Notes under the pieces: generated by a model
Seen by the model: the letters and a program-made list of their open reading frames with translations, nothing else
What the model was told of the DNA's origin: nothing
Database searches by the model: none
Origin: Pikeienuella piscinae
GTDB lineage: Bacteria > Pseudomonadota > Alphaproteobacteria > Rhodobacterales > Rhodobacteraceae
Direction of reading: 5' to 3'
Assembly (NCBI RefSeq): GCF_011044155.1
Contig: NZ_CP049056.1
Location: forward strand, 4,282,001-4,346,000
DNA length: 64,000 nucleotides
Shown: positions 1-7,450 of the stretch, piece after piece
Position numbering within the stretch: the first letter of the stretch is position 1
Layout of the letters: each line of letters opens with the position of its first letter
Made by a program: the position numbers and the translations under genes

Positions 1-1335
1 GACCCAGATCCCGTAGCGGGCGAGCACCTTCAGATCGTATTTCATGTTCTGCGCGATCTTCAGGATCGACGGGTCCTCAAGCATTGGCTTCAGGATCGCG
101 ATCGCGTCATCGAGCGCCATCTGCCCCGCCGCGCGCTCGGCGGCGCCCAGCAGGTCGCCGTCGCCGGTCTGGTGGCCGAGGGGGATGTAGCAGGCGCGGC
201 CGGGGGCCGTGGCCAGCGAGACGCCGACAAGCTCGGCGGTCATCTCGTCGAGCGATGTGGTTTCCGTGTCGACGGCGACTTCGCCGCGCTCATAAATTTT
301 TTCGATCCACGCCTTCAGCGCATCGGCGTCGCGGATGATCTCATAAGCGCTCGTGTCGATCTTCGCGGCCTCGACGGCGGCTTCGGCGCCCGGCTCCGCC
401 GCCGGGACGGCCTCCGGTTCCGGGGCGGGCGCCGCGGCGGGTGGTTCAACCCCGAAGATCGCGGCGATGCGGCGGGTGAGGGTGGAGAACTCCATCTCGT
501 TGAGGAAGGACAGCAGCATTTCGGCTTCGGGCTGGCGGCGGGCGAGTTCGTCATAGGCGGGAAGGTTGCCGACATTGTCGTCGAGAGTGACGAGACGTTT
601 GGAGATGCGGATCAGCTCGGCGTTCTCGATCAGGCTTTGGCGTCGTTTCGGCTGCTTGATCTCCGCGGCCCGCTCCAGCAGCGTTTCGAGATCTCCATAT
701 TCGTTGATGAGAAGCGCGGCGGTCTTGACGCCGATGCCGGGCGCGCCGGGAACGTTGTCGACGCTGTCGCCCGCGAGCGCCTGGACGTCGATAACCCGCT
801 CCGGGCCGACGCCGAACTTCTCGCGCACCTGTTCGACGCCGATGACCTTGCCCTTCATCAGATCGACCATGCCGATGCGCCCGCCCACCAGTTGCATCAG
901 ATCCTTGTCGGACGAGACGATCGTGACCTCCGCGCCGCCCGCAGCGGCCTCGCGGGCGTAGGTGGCGATGACGTCGTCGGCTTCGTACCCGTCGATCTCG
1001 ATGCAGGGCAGGTTGAAGGCGCGGGTGGCGTCGCGGATCAGACCGAATTGCGGGCGAAGATCCTCCGGCGCGTCGGGGCGCTGCGCCTTGTATTCCGGGT
1101 AGAACTCGTTCCGGAAGGAAAAGCGCGAGGCGTCGAAGATCACGGCGACATGGCTTGGGGCGTCGTCCCCCTTCAGGTCCTGCAGCATCTTCCAGATCAT
1201 GTTGCAGAAGCCGCTGACCGCGCCGACCGGCATTCCGTCGGATTTTCGCGTCAGCGCCGGGAGCGCGTGATAGGCGCGAAAGATGAAGCCGGAGCCGTCG
1301 ACGAGATAGAGATGGTCTTCAGGCTTCGCGGGCAT
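1..1335 (-). CDS. polA: DNA polymerase I, N-terminal part (runs off window)
   Basis: The reverse strand is open from the ATG at 1335 to base 1, giving the first 445 residues of DNA polymerase I, which fills gaps and removes primers in repair and replication. The product starts MPAKPEDHLYLVDGSGFIFR, typical of the 5'-3' exonuclease domain (about residues 1-300), with the metal-binding stretch EIDGYEADDVIATYA. After an Ala/Pro/Glu-rich linker comes a 3'-5' exonuclease domain whose DxE motif is intact (VAVDTETTSLDEM), so proofreading is probably functional. The polymerase domain lies outside the window. An AGGAAAG Shine-Dalgarno stands 7 bases before the ATG. The gene lies 54 bases downstream of the CDP-alcohol phosphatidyltransferase on the same strand and may be co-transcribed with it. 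Confidence 0.95.
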   Translation of the reverse strand, partial: MPAKPEDHLYLVDGSGFIFRAYHALPALTRKSDGMPVGAVSGFCNMIWKMLQDLKGDDAPSHVAVIFDASRFSFRNEFYPEYKAQRPDAPEDLRPQFGLIRDATRAFNLPCIEIDGYEADDVIATYAREAAAGGAEVTIVSSDKDLMQLVGGRIGMVDLMKGKVIGVEQVREKFGVGPERVIDVQALAGDSVDNVPGAPGIGVKTAALLINEYGDLETLLERAAEIKQPKRRQSLIENAELIRISKRLVTLDDNVGNLPAYDELARRQPEAEMLLSFLNEMEFSTLTRRIAAIFGVEPPAAAPAPEPEAVPAAEPGAEAAVEAAKIDTSAYEIIRDADALKAWIEKIYERGEVAVDTETTSLDEMTAELVGVSLATAPGRACYIPLGHQTGDGDLLGAAERAAGQMALDDAIAILKPMLEDPSILKIAQNMKYDLKVLARYGIWV

Positions 1336-1389
1336 CGGTCGCTTTCCTTTCGCGGGTCGGGGAGAGCATGGCGGAAGGCGCGGGACCGC

Positions 1390-1998
1390 TCAAGCGCCGA
1401 AGATCCGCCAGGCCAGCAGCATCCGCGCCCCGGCCGAGACGAAGCAGAGCGCGCCGAAGCCCCAGGCGAGCGGGGCGAACCAGCTGGGGAAAAGACAGAA
1501 GAGGACGAAGAGCGCGATCGTCTCCCCCCCTTCGAGGAGGCCGCCGACGTAATAGAGCGTTTTCGCGCCCTGCGCCCGGCTTTCCATTCCGCGCCGCTCG
1601 GCGACGGCGGCGAAGGCGAGGAAGGCCGAACCGTTGGCGTAGAAGCTGGCGAGGAGGACTGCGCCGGCCGCGCCGTTGGCGACCGGGTCCGCCAGCACGA
1701 AGCCGAGCGGGACGGCGCCGTAAACGATGAAATCGCAGGTGATGTCCAGGAATCCGCCGAAATCGGTCCGCCCGGCCGTGCGGGCGATGGCGCCGTCGAG
1801 CCCGTCCGCGAGCCGGCCGAGAAGCAGCGGGACGAGCGCTGCGAGCGGCAGGCCGAACGCGATCAGCGCGACGGCGAGGAGGCCGAGAGCGAACCCCGCG
1901 AGGGTTACGCTATTGGCGCCGACGCCGGCGCGGGCGAGGGCGCCGCCAAGCCGGTCGAGCGGCGGGTCGATCAGCTTGCGGAGACGGGAGTCGAACAT
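1390..1998 (-). CDS. CDP-alcohol phosphatidyltransferase family protein
   Basis: 202-residue integral membrane enzyme. Family members transfer a phosphatidyl group from CDP-diacylglycerol to an alcohol, or act on related CDP-alcohols, in phospholipid synthesis. The family signature DGxxAR-x8-G-x3-D-x3-D is visible as DGLDGAIARTAG followed by FGGFLDITCD at about residues 65-90, with all four aspartates present. Several hydrophobic segments follow. The acceptor alcohol cannot be read from the sequence; this may be a stand-alone member rather than PgsA or PssA. The start (MFDSRLRKL) was chosen because the family begins shortly before the first helix; the much longer open frame upstream is only the shadow of the plus-strand genes. 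Confidence 0.85.
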   Translation of the reverse strand: MFDSRLRKLIDPPLDRLGGALARAGVGANSVTLAGFALGLLAVALIAFGLPLAALVPLLLGRLADGLDGAIARTAGRTDFGGFLDITCDFIVYGAVPLGFVLADPVANGAAGAVLLASFYANGSAFLAFAAVAERRGMESRAQGAKTLYYVGGLLEGGETIALFVLFCLFPSWFAPLAWGFGALCFVSAGARMLLAWRIFGA

Positions 1999-2154
1999 TC
2001 CTCCGATATGCCCGCGGGCGCGCCCCACGCCAAGGGGGGAGAGTTTTTTCCCTATGCGGGACGATTCGGAGGTAAGCTCACCCTGAGGATGCGCGCGCCC
2101 GAAGAACATGGGGCGAGGAAAGAACGCGTCCGGCAACTTCGGAGGAAACCCAGC

Positions 2155-2607
2155 ATGGCGAAATTGTCGATCAATGGCGCCGACAGCGAGGTTGATGCGT
2201 CCGCGGATATGCCCCTCTTGTGGGCGATCCGCGACATCGCCGGGCTGCCGGGCACGAAATACGGTTGCGGCGTCGGGCTCTGCGGCGCATGCACGGTTCA
2301 TGTGGACGGTGTGGCGCAGCGCTCCTGCCAGCTCACCGTCGGCGAGGTCGAGGGCGCCGAGATCACCACGATCGAAGGCCTTCATCCCGAGGGCGACCAC
2401 CGCGTCCAGGTCGCCTGGCGCGATCTCAACGTGCCGCAATGCGGCTTCTGCCAGGCCGGGCAGATCATGCAGGCGGCCTCGCTCCTGGCCGAGAACCCGA
2501 AGCCGACGGACGAGGAGATACTCGAAGCGATGGCCGGCAATGTCTGCCGGTGCGGCTGCTATCAACGCATCGTCGCCGCGGTGCGCCTTGCAAGCACGGG
2601 AGCCTGA
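2155..2607 (+). CDS. (2Fe-2S)-binding subunit of a xanthine oxidase-family molybdenum hydroxylase
   Basis: 150-residue small iron-sulfur subunit, similar in layout to IorA/CoxS. It passes electrons from the molybdenum subunit to an external acceptor. The N-terminal ferredoxin-like domain carries the first cluster motif (YGCGVGLCGACTVH, C-x4-C-x2-C plus a preceding segment), and the C-terminal helical domain the second (CGFCQAGQ ... NVCRCGCYQRI). A GGAGG site sits 9 bases before the ATG. The start of the large subunit follows 3 bases after the stop, so the pair is an operon. No FAD subunit is present, which points to an isoquinoline-1-oxidoreductase or aldehyde-dehydrogenase type that donates to a membrane or periplasmic cytochrome rather than to NAD. 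Confidence 0.92.
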   Translation: MAKLSINGADSEVDASADMPLLWAIRDIAGLPGTKYGCGVGLCGACTVHVDGVAQRSCQLTVGEVEGAEITTIEGLHPEGDHRVQVAWRDLNVPQCGFCQAGQIMQAASLLAENPKPTDEEILEAMAGNVCRCGCYQRIVAAVRLASTGA

Positions 2608-2610
2608 GCC

Positions 2611-4935
2611 ATGCTGCATTTCCTGAAAGAGATAGACGCCGCGGCCGGGCCGCTGGCGCAATCGGCGGCGCAGGCGTTTCGCATCGAGAAACTCTCCAGG
2701 CGCGCCTTCATGGGTGGAACCGCGGCTTTCGCCATCGGCGCCTTCGCGTCGCGGGCCGACGCGTTTCCGAAATGGCCGACGGGCGGCGAGACGATGCCGC
2801 ACGGGCTGGTCGACGATCCGCTGGTTTTCGTCTCCATCGACGCTGACGGCACGGTCACGCTGGTGGCGCACCGGTCGGAGATGGGAACCGGCTCGCGGAC
2901 TTCGCTGCCGATGATCATGGCCGACGAGATGGAGGCCGACTGGGCGAAGGTGAAGATCGTCCAGGCCGAAGGCGATGAACCGAAATACGGCAACCAGGAC
3001 ACCGACGGGTCGCGTTCTCTGCGCCACCATATCCAGATGGCGCGGAAGATCGGCGGCTCGGTCCGTCACATGATGCGCGCCGCCGCGGCGGCGCGCTGGG
3101 GGATCGATCCGAAGGACGCGCGGGTCGAGAACCACGCGGTGATCGCCTCCAAGGGCGACGTGCTGACATTCGGCGATCTCGCGGCCGACGCGATGAAGCA
3201 GCCGGTGCCGGCGCATGAGGACATCGCCTACAAGACCGAGGCCGAGTTTCGTTACATCGGCAAGGGCGAGGTGCAGATCACCGATCTGCGCGACATCACA
3301 GTCGGCAAGGCGGTCTATGGGGCGGATGTCAGCCTGCCGGGGATGAAATACGCGGTCATCGCCCGGCCGCCGGTGGTCGGCGGCAAGGTGAAATCCGTCA
3401 ACGACAGGGCGGCGCTGGCCGTGCCGGGGGTGGAGAGCGTGCATCAGATCGCCGGCTCCATCCCGCCGGCGAAATTCGCGCCGCTCGGCGGCGTCGCCGT
3501 CGTGGCCTCGAACACCTGGGCGGCGATGGAGGGGCGGAACGCGCTGGAGATCGAATGGGATGACGGCCCGCATGGCGGCTACGATTCCGCCGCCTATATG
3601 GCGGAGCTGAAGGCGACGGCGGAAAAACCTGGAACGGTCTTCAGGAAACAGGGAGACCCCGAGGCGGCGTTCGCCAGCGCGGCCAAGGTCCTTTCGCAAA
3701 CCTATACGCAGGACCATATGGCCCACGCGCCGATGGAGCCGCCGGTGGCGCTCGCGTCGGTGACGGCGGAGGGGTGCGAGATCTGGGCTCCGGTGCAGTC
3801 GCCCTACGCGGCACGCACGGATACGGCGGAGGCGCTCGGCCTCGACCCGTCGAAGGTGAGGGTGAACGTGACGCTGCTCGGCGGCGGGTTCGGGCGGAAG
3901 TCGAAGGCCGACTATGTGACCGAGGCGGCGCTTCTCAGCCGCGAGGTCGGCGCGCCGGTCAGGGTGCAGTGGACGCGGGAGGACGATATCCGTCACTCCT
4001 TTTACCACACCACCTCGGCCGAGCGGATCGAGGCGGCTTTGGACGACAAGGGCAAGGTCACGGCCTGGCGGCATAATTCCGTCGCGCCCTCCATCCTCTC
4101 CACCTTCGCGCCGGATAGCGGGCACCAGTTCATGATCGAGAGCGGGATGGGCCATGTCGACACACCTTTCGACATCGCCAACGTCTCCTGCGAGAACGGC
4201 GAGGCGCTGGCGCATACGCGGATCGGCTGGTTCCGTTCAGTCTCCAACATCCCGCGCGCATGGGCCATCGGCTCATTTGTCGGGGAGTTGGCGGCGGAGC
4301 TCGGCAAGGACGACCGCGATATGTGGCTGGAACTGATCGGCGCGCCGCGCACGGTCGACCCGAAGGCGGAAGGCTACCCGGAGGATTTCTGGGATTACGG
4401 AGAGCCGTACGCCGAGTTCCCGATCGAGACCGGCCGGCTCGCGAATGTCCTGAACATCGCCGCCGACGCCATCGGCCAGAGCGGCAGGGTGGTGGAAGGC
4501 GAGGGGATCGGCCTCGCCGTTCATCGGAGCTTCGTCTCCTATGTGGGCTGCGCCGCGCGGGTGAAGCTGGTGGAGGGGCGCATCACCGTGCCGGAGGTGC
4601 ATCTCGCCATCGACTGCGGTTTCCAGGCCAATCCGGAACGAGTCGAAAGCCAGCTTCAGGGCGCGGCGGTGATGGGGATGACGCTCGCGCTCCATTCCTC
4701 GATCACATATGAGAAAGGTCGCGTGCAGCAGTCGAATTATTACGACTACGATGTCGTGCGATCCGACAATTTCCCCGTGAACGTGGTCACGCATGTCGTG
4801 AAGCACCCCTTCGAAGTCCATTCGACTGGGGTGGGCGAGCCGGGCGTGCCGCCGATCGCGCCGGCCATCGCCAACGCGCTGTTCCACGCCACCGGCGTGC
4901 GGAAGCGGTCGCTGCCGTTCGGCGACATGGTCTGA
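2611..4935 (+). CDS. Molybdopterin-binding subunit of xanthine oxidase-family hydroxylase (IorB-like)
   Basis: 774-residue catalytic subunit that hydroxylates or oxidises an aldehyde or N-heterocycle at a molybdenum-cytosine dinucleotide centre. It shows the usual succession of aldehyde oxidase/xanthine dehydrogenase domains. The glycine-rich LLGGGFGRK stretch (about residues 425-433) and the C-terminal VGEPGVPPIAPAIANA contain the family's cofactor contacts and the catalytic glutamate. A twin-arginine-like segment, LSRRAFMGGTAAFAIGAFAS, lies at about residues 29-48, as in IorB proteins, implying TAT export. The substrate cannot be deduced. No XdhC-type maturation factor lies next to the pair. 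Translation is probably coupled to the small subunit (3-base gap). Confidence 0.9.
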   Translation: MLHFLKEIDAAAGPLAQSAAQAFRIEKLSRRAFMGGTAAFAIGAFASRADAFPKWPTGGETMPHGLVDDPLVFVSIDADGTVTLVAHRSEMGTGSRTSLPMIMADEMEADWAKVKIVQAEGDEPKYGNQDTDGSRSLRHHIQMARKIGGSVRHMMRAAAAARWGIDPKDARVENHAVIASKGDVLTFGDLAADAMKQPVPAHEDIAYKTEAEFRYIGKGEVQITDLRDITVGKAVYGADVSLPGMKYAVIARPPVVGGKVKSVNDRAALAVPGVESVHQIAGSIPPAKFAPLGGVAVVASNTWAAMEGRNALEIEWDDGPHGGYDSAAYMAELKATAEKPGTVFRKQGDPEAAFASAAKVLSQTYTQDHMAHAPMEPPVALASVTAEGCEIWAPVQSPYAARTDTAEALGLDPSKVRVNVTLLGGGFGRKSKADYVTEAALLSREVGAPVRVQWTREDDIRHSFYHTTSAERIEAALDDKGKVTAWRHNSVAPSILSTFAPDSGHQFMIESGMGHVDTPFDIANVSCENGEALAHTRIGWFRSVSNIPRAWAIGSFVGELAAELGKDDRDMWLELIGAPRTVDPKAEGYPEDFWDYGEPYAEFPIETGRLANVLNIAADAIGQSGRVVEGEGIGLAVHRSFVSYVGCAARVKLVEGRITVPEVHLAIDCGFQANPERVESQLQGAAVMGMTLALHSSITYEKGRVQQSNYYDYDVVRSDNFPVNVVTHVVKHPFEVHSTGVGEPGVPPIAPAIANALFHATGVRKRSLPFGDMV

Positions 4936-4958
4936 GCCGGGGGCTCCAATCGTTGCGG

Positions 4959-4988
4959 GGCGCGGCGCCGGCGGGCGCCGCGCCTTTA
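4959..4988 (+). terminator. Intrinsic terminator after the molybdenum hydroxylase operon
   Basis: A perfect 11-bp stem (4959-4969 with 4974-4984) encloses a 4-base loop and is followed by TTTAT. It lies 23 bases after the stop codon of the large subunit. Confidence 0.8.
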
Positions 4989-4990
4989 TC

Positions 4991-5040
4991 GTTTGACGAG
5001 AGCGAACTGTGTTTGACACTCGCCAGAATAGTGTAAAAAC
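4991..5040 (+). promoter_or_regulatory. Candidate promoter for uspA-AGCS operon, with tandem TTTGAC repeats
   Basis: GTTTGAC occurs at 4991-4997 and again at 5011-5017, exactly 20 bases (two helical turns) apart. The second copy makes a perfect -35 hexamer TTGACA (5013-5018). An AT-rich TAAAAA (5034-5039) stands 15 bases downstream as a weak -10. The region lies between the terminator and the start of the stress protein. The -10 match and spacing are poor, so the exact start of transcription is uncertain. Confidence 0.35.
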
Positions 5041-5111
5041 TTCGTCATTGCCGGGGGCTTTTCGGCCCGGCCAAAGTGCGAAGCACAATTTAAAGCAGGG
5101 GAATTCATGTC

Positions 5112-5549
5112 ATGACAGTCAAACTTGTCGTCGGCATCGACGGCGGAGGGACGGGAAACCGCGCTCTCTCCTATGCGCGGAAGGTCGCCCGCCTTATCGG
5201 GGATTGCGAGCTTGTGCTCGTTTTCGTCATCGAGTGGTCGCCATACAGTTTCCACACGGCTGAAGAAAACGAGCAGCGCCAGAAGAGGCGGGTGGAGGAG
5301 ATCGACTCGGCGCGCACCCGGATCCTCGACCCCGCCCTGGCGGAGATGAAGTCAGAAGGCATCGCCGCGCGCGGAATCGTCAGGCACGGCAATGTCGCGG
5401 ATCTCCTGAACAGCGTCGCGCTTGAGGAGGGCGCGGAGCAGATCATTGTTGCGCGGTCTTCCGATGGCGGCTTCGCGGCGCGAGTCTTCGGATCCTCCAC
5501 CGCCAACCTGGTGATGACCGCCAGCGTTCCCGTCACCGTCGTCGGTTGA
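5112..5549 (+). CDS. Universal stress protein (UspA family)
   Basis: 145 residues, one Usp domain. The N-terminal strand LVVGIDGGGTGNRAL and the C-terminal ending ASVPVTVVG fit the family. The ATP-binding loop normally reads G-x2-G-x9-G-S/T; here the matching region is ARSSDGGFAARVFGSSTANLV, with a serine/aspartate in place of the first glycine, so nucleotide binding is uncertain. The gene ends 4 bases before the symporter start. A Usp coupled to a transporter recalls TeaD, which modulates the ectoine transporter TeaABC; a similar role here is inference. A two-codon reading frame ATG-TCA-TGA (5107-5115) overlaps the true start. Confidence 0.85.
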   Translation: MTVKLVVGIDGGGTGNRALSYARKVARLIGDCELVLVFVIEWSPYSFHTAEENEQRQKRRVEEIDSARTRILDPALAEMKSEGIAARGIVRHGNVADLLNSVALEEGAEQIIVARSSDGGFAARVFGSSTANLVMTASVPVTVVG

Positions 5550-5553
5550 GGAG

Positions 5554-7110
5554 ATGGACATGAAAAGATCAGGCGCAGCAGCAGCAGCTTTCGCGCTCTT
5601 CGCGCACCCGGCGCTGGCGCAGGAGGCCGCCGGCGAGGTCAGCATCGACCAGCAGGTGAACGAGGCTTTCGCCGCCGCCACCGGGCCCTTCGTCAATTTC
5701 ATCTTCGCGCCGCTACCCGGCACGAGCTTTCCCTGGATCGTCATGTGGCTGGTGGTCGCCGCTTCGATCTTCACGCTCTATTTCGGATTTATCCAGTTCC
5801 GCGCGGTCAGACATTCGATCCAGCTGGTGAAGGGGGACTATTCGGACCCGAACGACGCCGGCGAGGTCAGCCATTTCCAGGCGCTGGCCACGGCGCTTTC
5901 GGGCACGGTCGGGCTTGGCAACATCGCCGGCGTCGCGGTGGCGGTCGGCATCGGCGGACCGGGCGCGACATTCTGGATGATCCTCGCCGGGCTTCTCGGC
6001 ATGGCGTCGAAATTCACCGAGTGCACGCTCGGCGTGAAATACCGCAATGAATATGCGGACGGCGTCGTCTCCGGCGGCCCGATGTACTACATGAAGAAAG
6101 GCTTCGCCGAGCGCGGGATGCCGGGCGGCGGAATCCTCGCCGTCGTGTTCTCGATCTTCTGCATTCTCGGCGCGCTCGGCGGTGGCAACATGTTCCAGGC
6201 CAACCAGGCGCACGCCCAGATCACCGGCATCGTCGGCGATTTTCCCGGCTGGATCACCGGGATCATCTTCGCCGGGGTCGTCTTCGCCGTGATCATCGGC
6301 GGCATCAAGTCGATCGCCAACGTGACAGAGAAGATCGTCCCCTTCATGGGCATCCTCTATGTCGGCGCGTCGCTGATCGTCATCGTGATGAACTACGACC
6401 AGATCGGTTGGGCCTTCGGGCAGATCTTCGCCGGCGCCTTCACCGGGCTCGGCGTCGCGGGCGGGCTTGTCGGGGCGCTGATCCAGGGGTTCAAGCGGGC
6501 GGCCTTCTCGAACGAGGCCGGCGTCGGCTCGGCGGCCATCGCCCACTCGGCGGTGAAGACCAACGAGCCGATCACGGAAGGGTTCGTCTCGCTGCTGGAG
6601 CCGTTCATCGACACGGTCGTCATCTGCACGATGACCGCGCTGGTCATCACCATTTCGGGCCAGTTGGTGACCGACCCGGAGACCGGGCGTTTCATCCTGA
6701 CCGAAAACGGGATGATCCAGACGGTGACCGGCGTTTCCGGGGTCGAGTTGACTTCGGCGGCCTTCGGGACGGCGTTCAGCTGGTTCCCCTATGTGCTGGC
6801 GATCGCGGTGGTCCTCTTCGCCTTCTCGACGATGATCTCGTGGTCCTATTACGGGCTGAAGGCGTGGACCTTTCTCTTTGGAGAGGGGAAGACGGCGGAA
6901 CTGATCTTCAAGGTGATCTTCTGCGTCTTCGTGGTGATCGGCGCCGCGGCCAGCCTCGGGCCGGTGATCGACTTCTCCGACGCGGCGATCTTCGCCATGG
7001 CGGTCGTGAACATCACCGCGCTCTACGTGCTGATGCCGATCGTGAAGCGGGAGATGAACTCCTATCTCGCACGGCTGAAATCCGGTGAGATCAAGCGGTT
7101 CAAACACTGA
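5554..7110 (+). CDS. AGCS-family sodium:alanine/glycine symporter
   Basis: 518-residue membrane transporter of the alanine or glycine:cation symporter family, which takes up small amino acids with sodium. The core begins near residue 45 and shows about ten to eleven hydrophobic segments. Characteristic stretches are ALSGTVGLGNIAGVAVAVGI (about 110-130) and KRAAFSNEAGVGSAAIAHSA (about 312-331). The N-terminus looks like a cleavable signal peptide (AAAAFALFAHPALAQEAAG) placed ahead of the transporter core. A second ATG lies at 5560. It is probably translated together with the upstream Usp gene. Confidence 0.92.
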   Translation: MDMKRSGAAAAAFALFAHPALAQEAAGEVSIDQQVNEAFAAATGPFVNFIFAPLPGTSFPWIVMWLVVAASIFTLYFGFIQFRAVRHSIQLVKGDYSDPNDAGEVSHFQALATALSGTVGLGNIAGVAVAVGIGGPGATFWMILAGLLGMASKFTECTLGVKYRNEYADGVVSGGPMYYMKKGFAERGMPGGGILAVVFSIFCILGALGGGNMFQANQAHAQITGIVGDFPGWITGIIFAGVVFAVIIGGIKSIANVTEKIVPFMGILYVGASLIVIVMNYDQIGWAFGQIFAGAFTGLGVAGGLVGALIQGFKRAAFSNEAGVGSAAIAHSAVKTNEPITEGFVSLLEPFIDTVVICTMTALVITISGQLVTDPETGRFILTENGMIQTVTGVSGVELTSAAFGTAFSWFPYVLAIAVVLFAFSTMISWSYYGLKAWTFLFGEGKTAELIFKVIFCVFVVIGAAASLGPVIDFSDAAIFAMAVVNITALYVLMPIVKREMNSYLARLKSGEIKRFKH

Positions 7111-7124
7111 ACGGACCAGCGGGT

Positions 7125-7186
7125 GGCGGCGCAAGCCGCCGCCCGCGCGATCGCGCGGCGGCCCGGCAGGGAGTGCGTTATCGCAC
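7125..7186 (+). terminator. Three stacked hairpins after the symporter gene
   Basis: Three inverted repeats follow in succession: GGCGGC-GCAA-GCCGCC (7125-7140, a GNRA tetraloop), a perfect 16-bp palindrome (7143-7158), and GTGCG-TTAT-CGCAC (7173-7186). No T-tract follows. They probably end or stabilise the transcript. Confidence 0.5.
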
Positions 7187-7322
7187 GCGATAAGAACGCC
7201 ATGTCATTGTAAAATAAGTGAAATGCGGAATCCGTTAACCGGATTTCAAGGATTTCAGGCGCGATATCGCGCTTTTTTCGGGTCCGGGCGAGACGCCCAC
7301 GCAGCACCACTTCATCTGTCGA

Positions 7323-7384
7323 GATCCCGGGCTTGACCCGGGATCCCGCGCCGCCTCTCGGGGTCCCGGCTCAGGGCCGGGACC
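7323..7384. repeat. Pair of 23-base palindromic repeats (9-bp arms, 5-base loops)
   Basis: GATCCCGGG-CTTGA-CCCGGGATC at 7323-7345 and GGTCCCGGC-TCAGG-GCCGGGACC at 7362-7384. Both have 9-bp arms and a 5-base loop, with related arm sequences. The second is nearly identical to a copy at 26465-26487, so this is a dispersed repeat family in this genome. Confidence 0.75.
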
Positions 7385-7450
7385 GTGAAAGGGTGGTGGT
7401 GGATTTTTGGTGCTGTGGGGATAGGGTGGCGTGGTTGAGGGAGGGGCGCT

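Larger units (their letters stand above)
7111..7450. other. 340-base intergenic stretch between symporter and uncharacterised gene
   Basis: No convincing gene. It holds the three hairpins just after the symporter, an AT-richer patch around 7200-7235, two 23-base palindromic repeats (7323-7345 and 7362-7384), and the ribosome binding site of the next gene (GGGAGGGG around 7439). Confidence 0.6.

Noticed and set aside
172-2607. 811-codon plus-strand open frame
   Set aside because: Its C-terminal 150 codons are the true 2Fe-2S subunit gene; the rest is the antisense shadow of polA and the CDP-alcohol transferase in very G+C-rich DNA.
1390-4215. 941-codon minus-strand open frame
   Set aside because: Only its last 202 codons form a recognisable protein (CDP-alcohol phosphatidyltransferase); the remainder is the shadow of the molybdenum hydroxylase genes.
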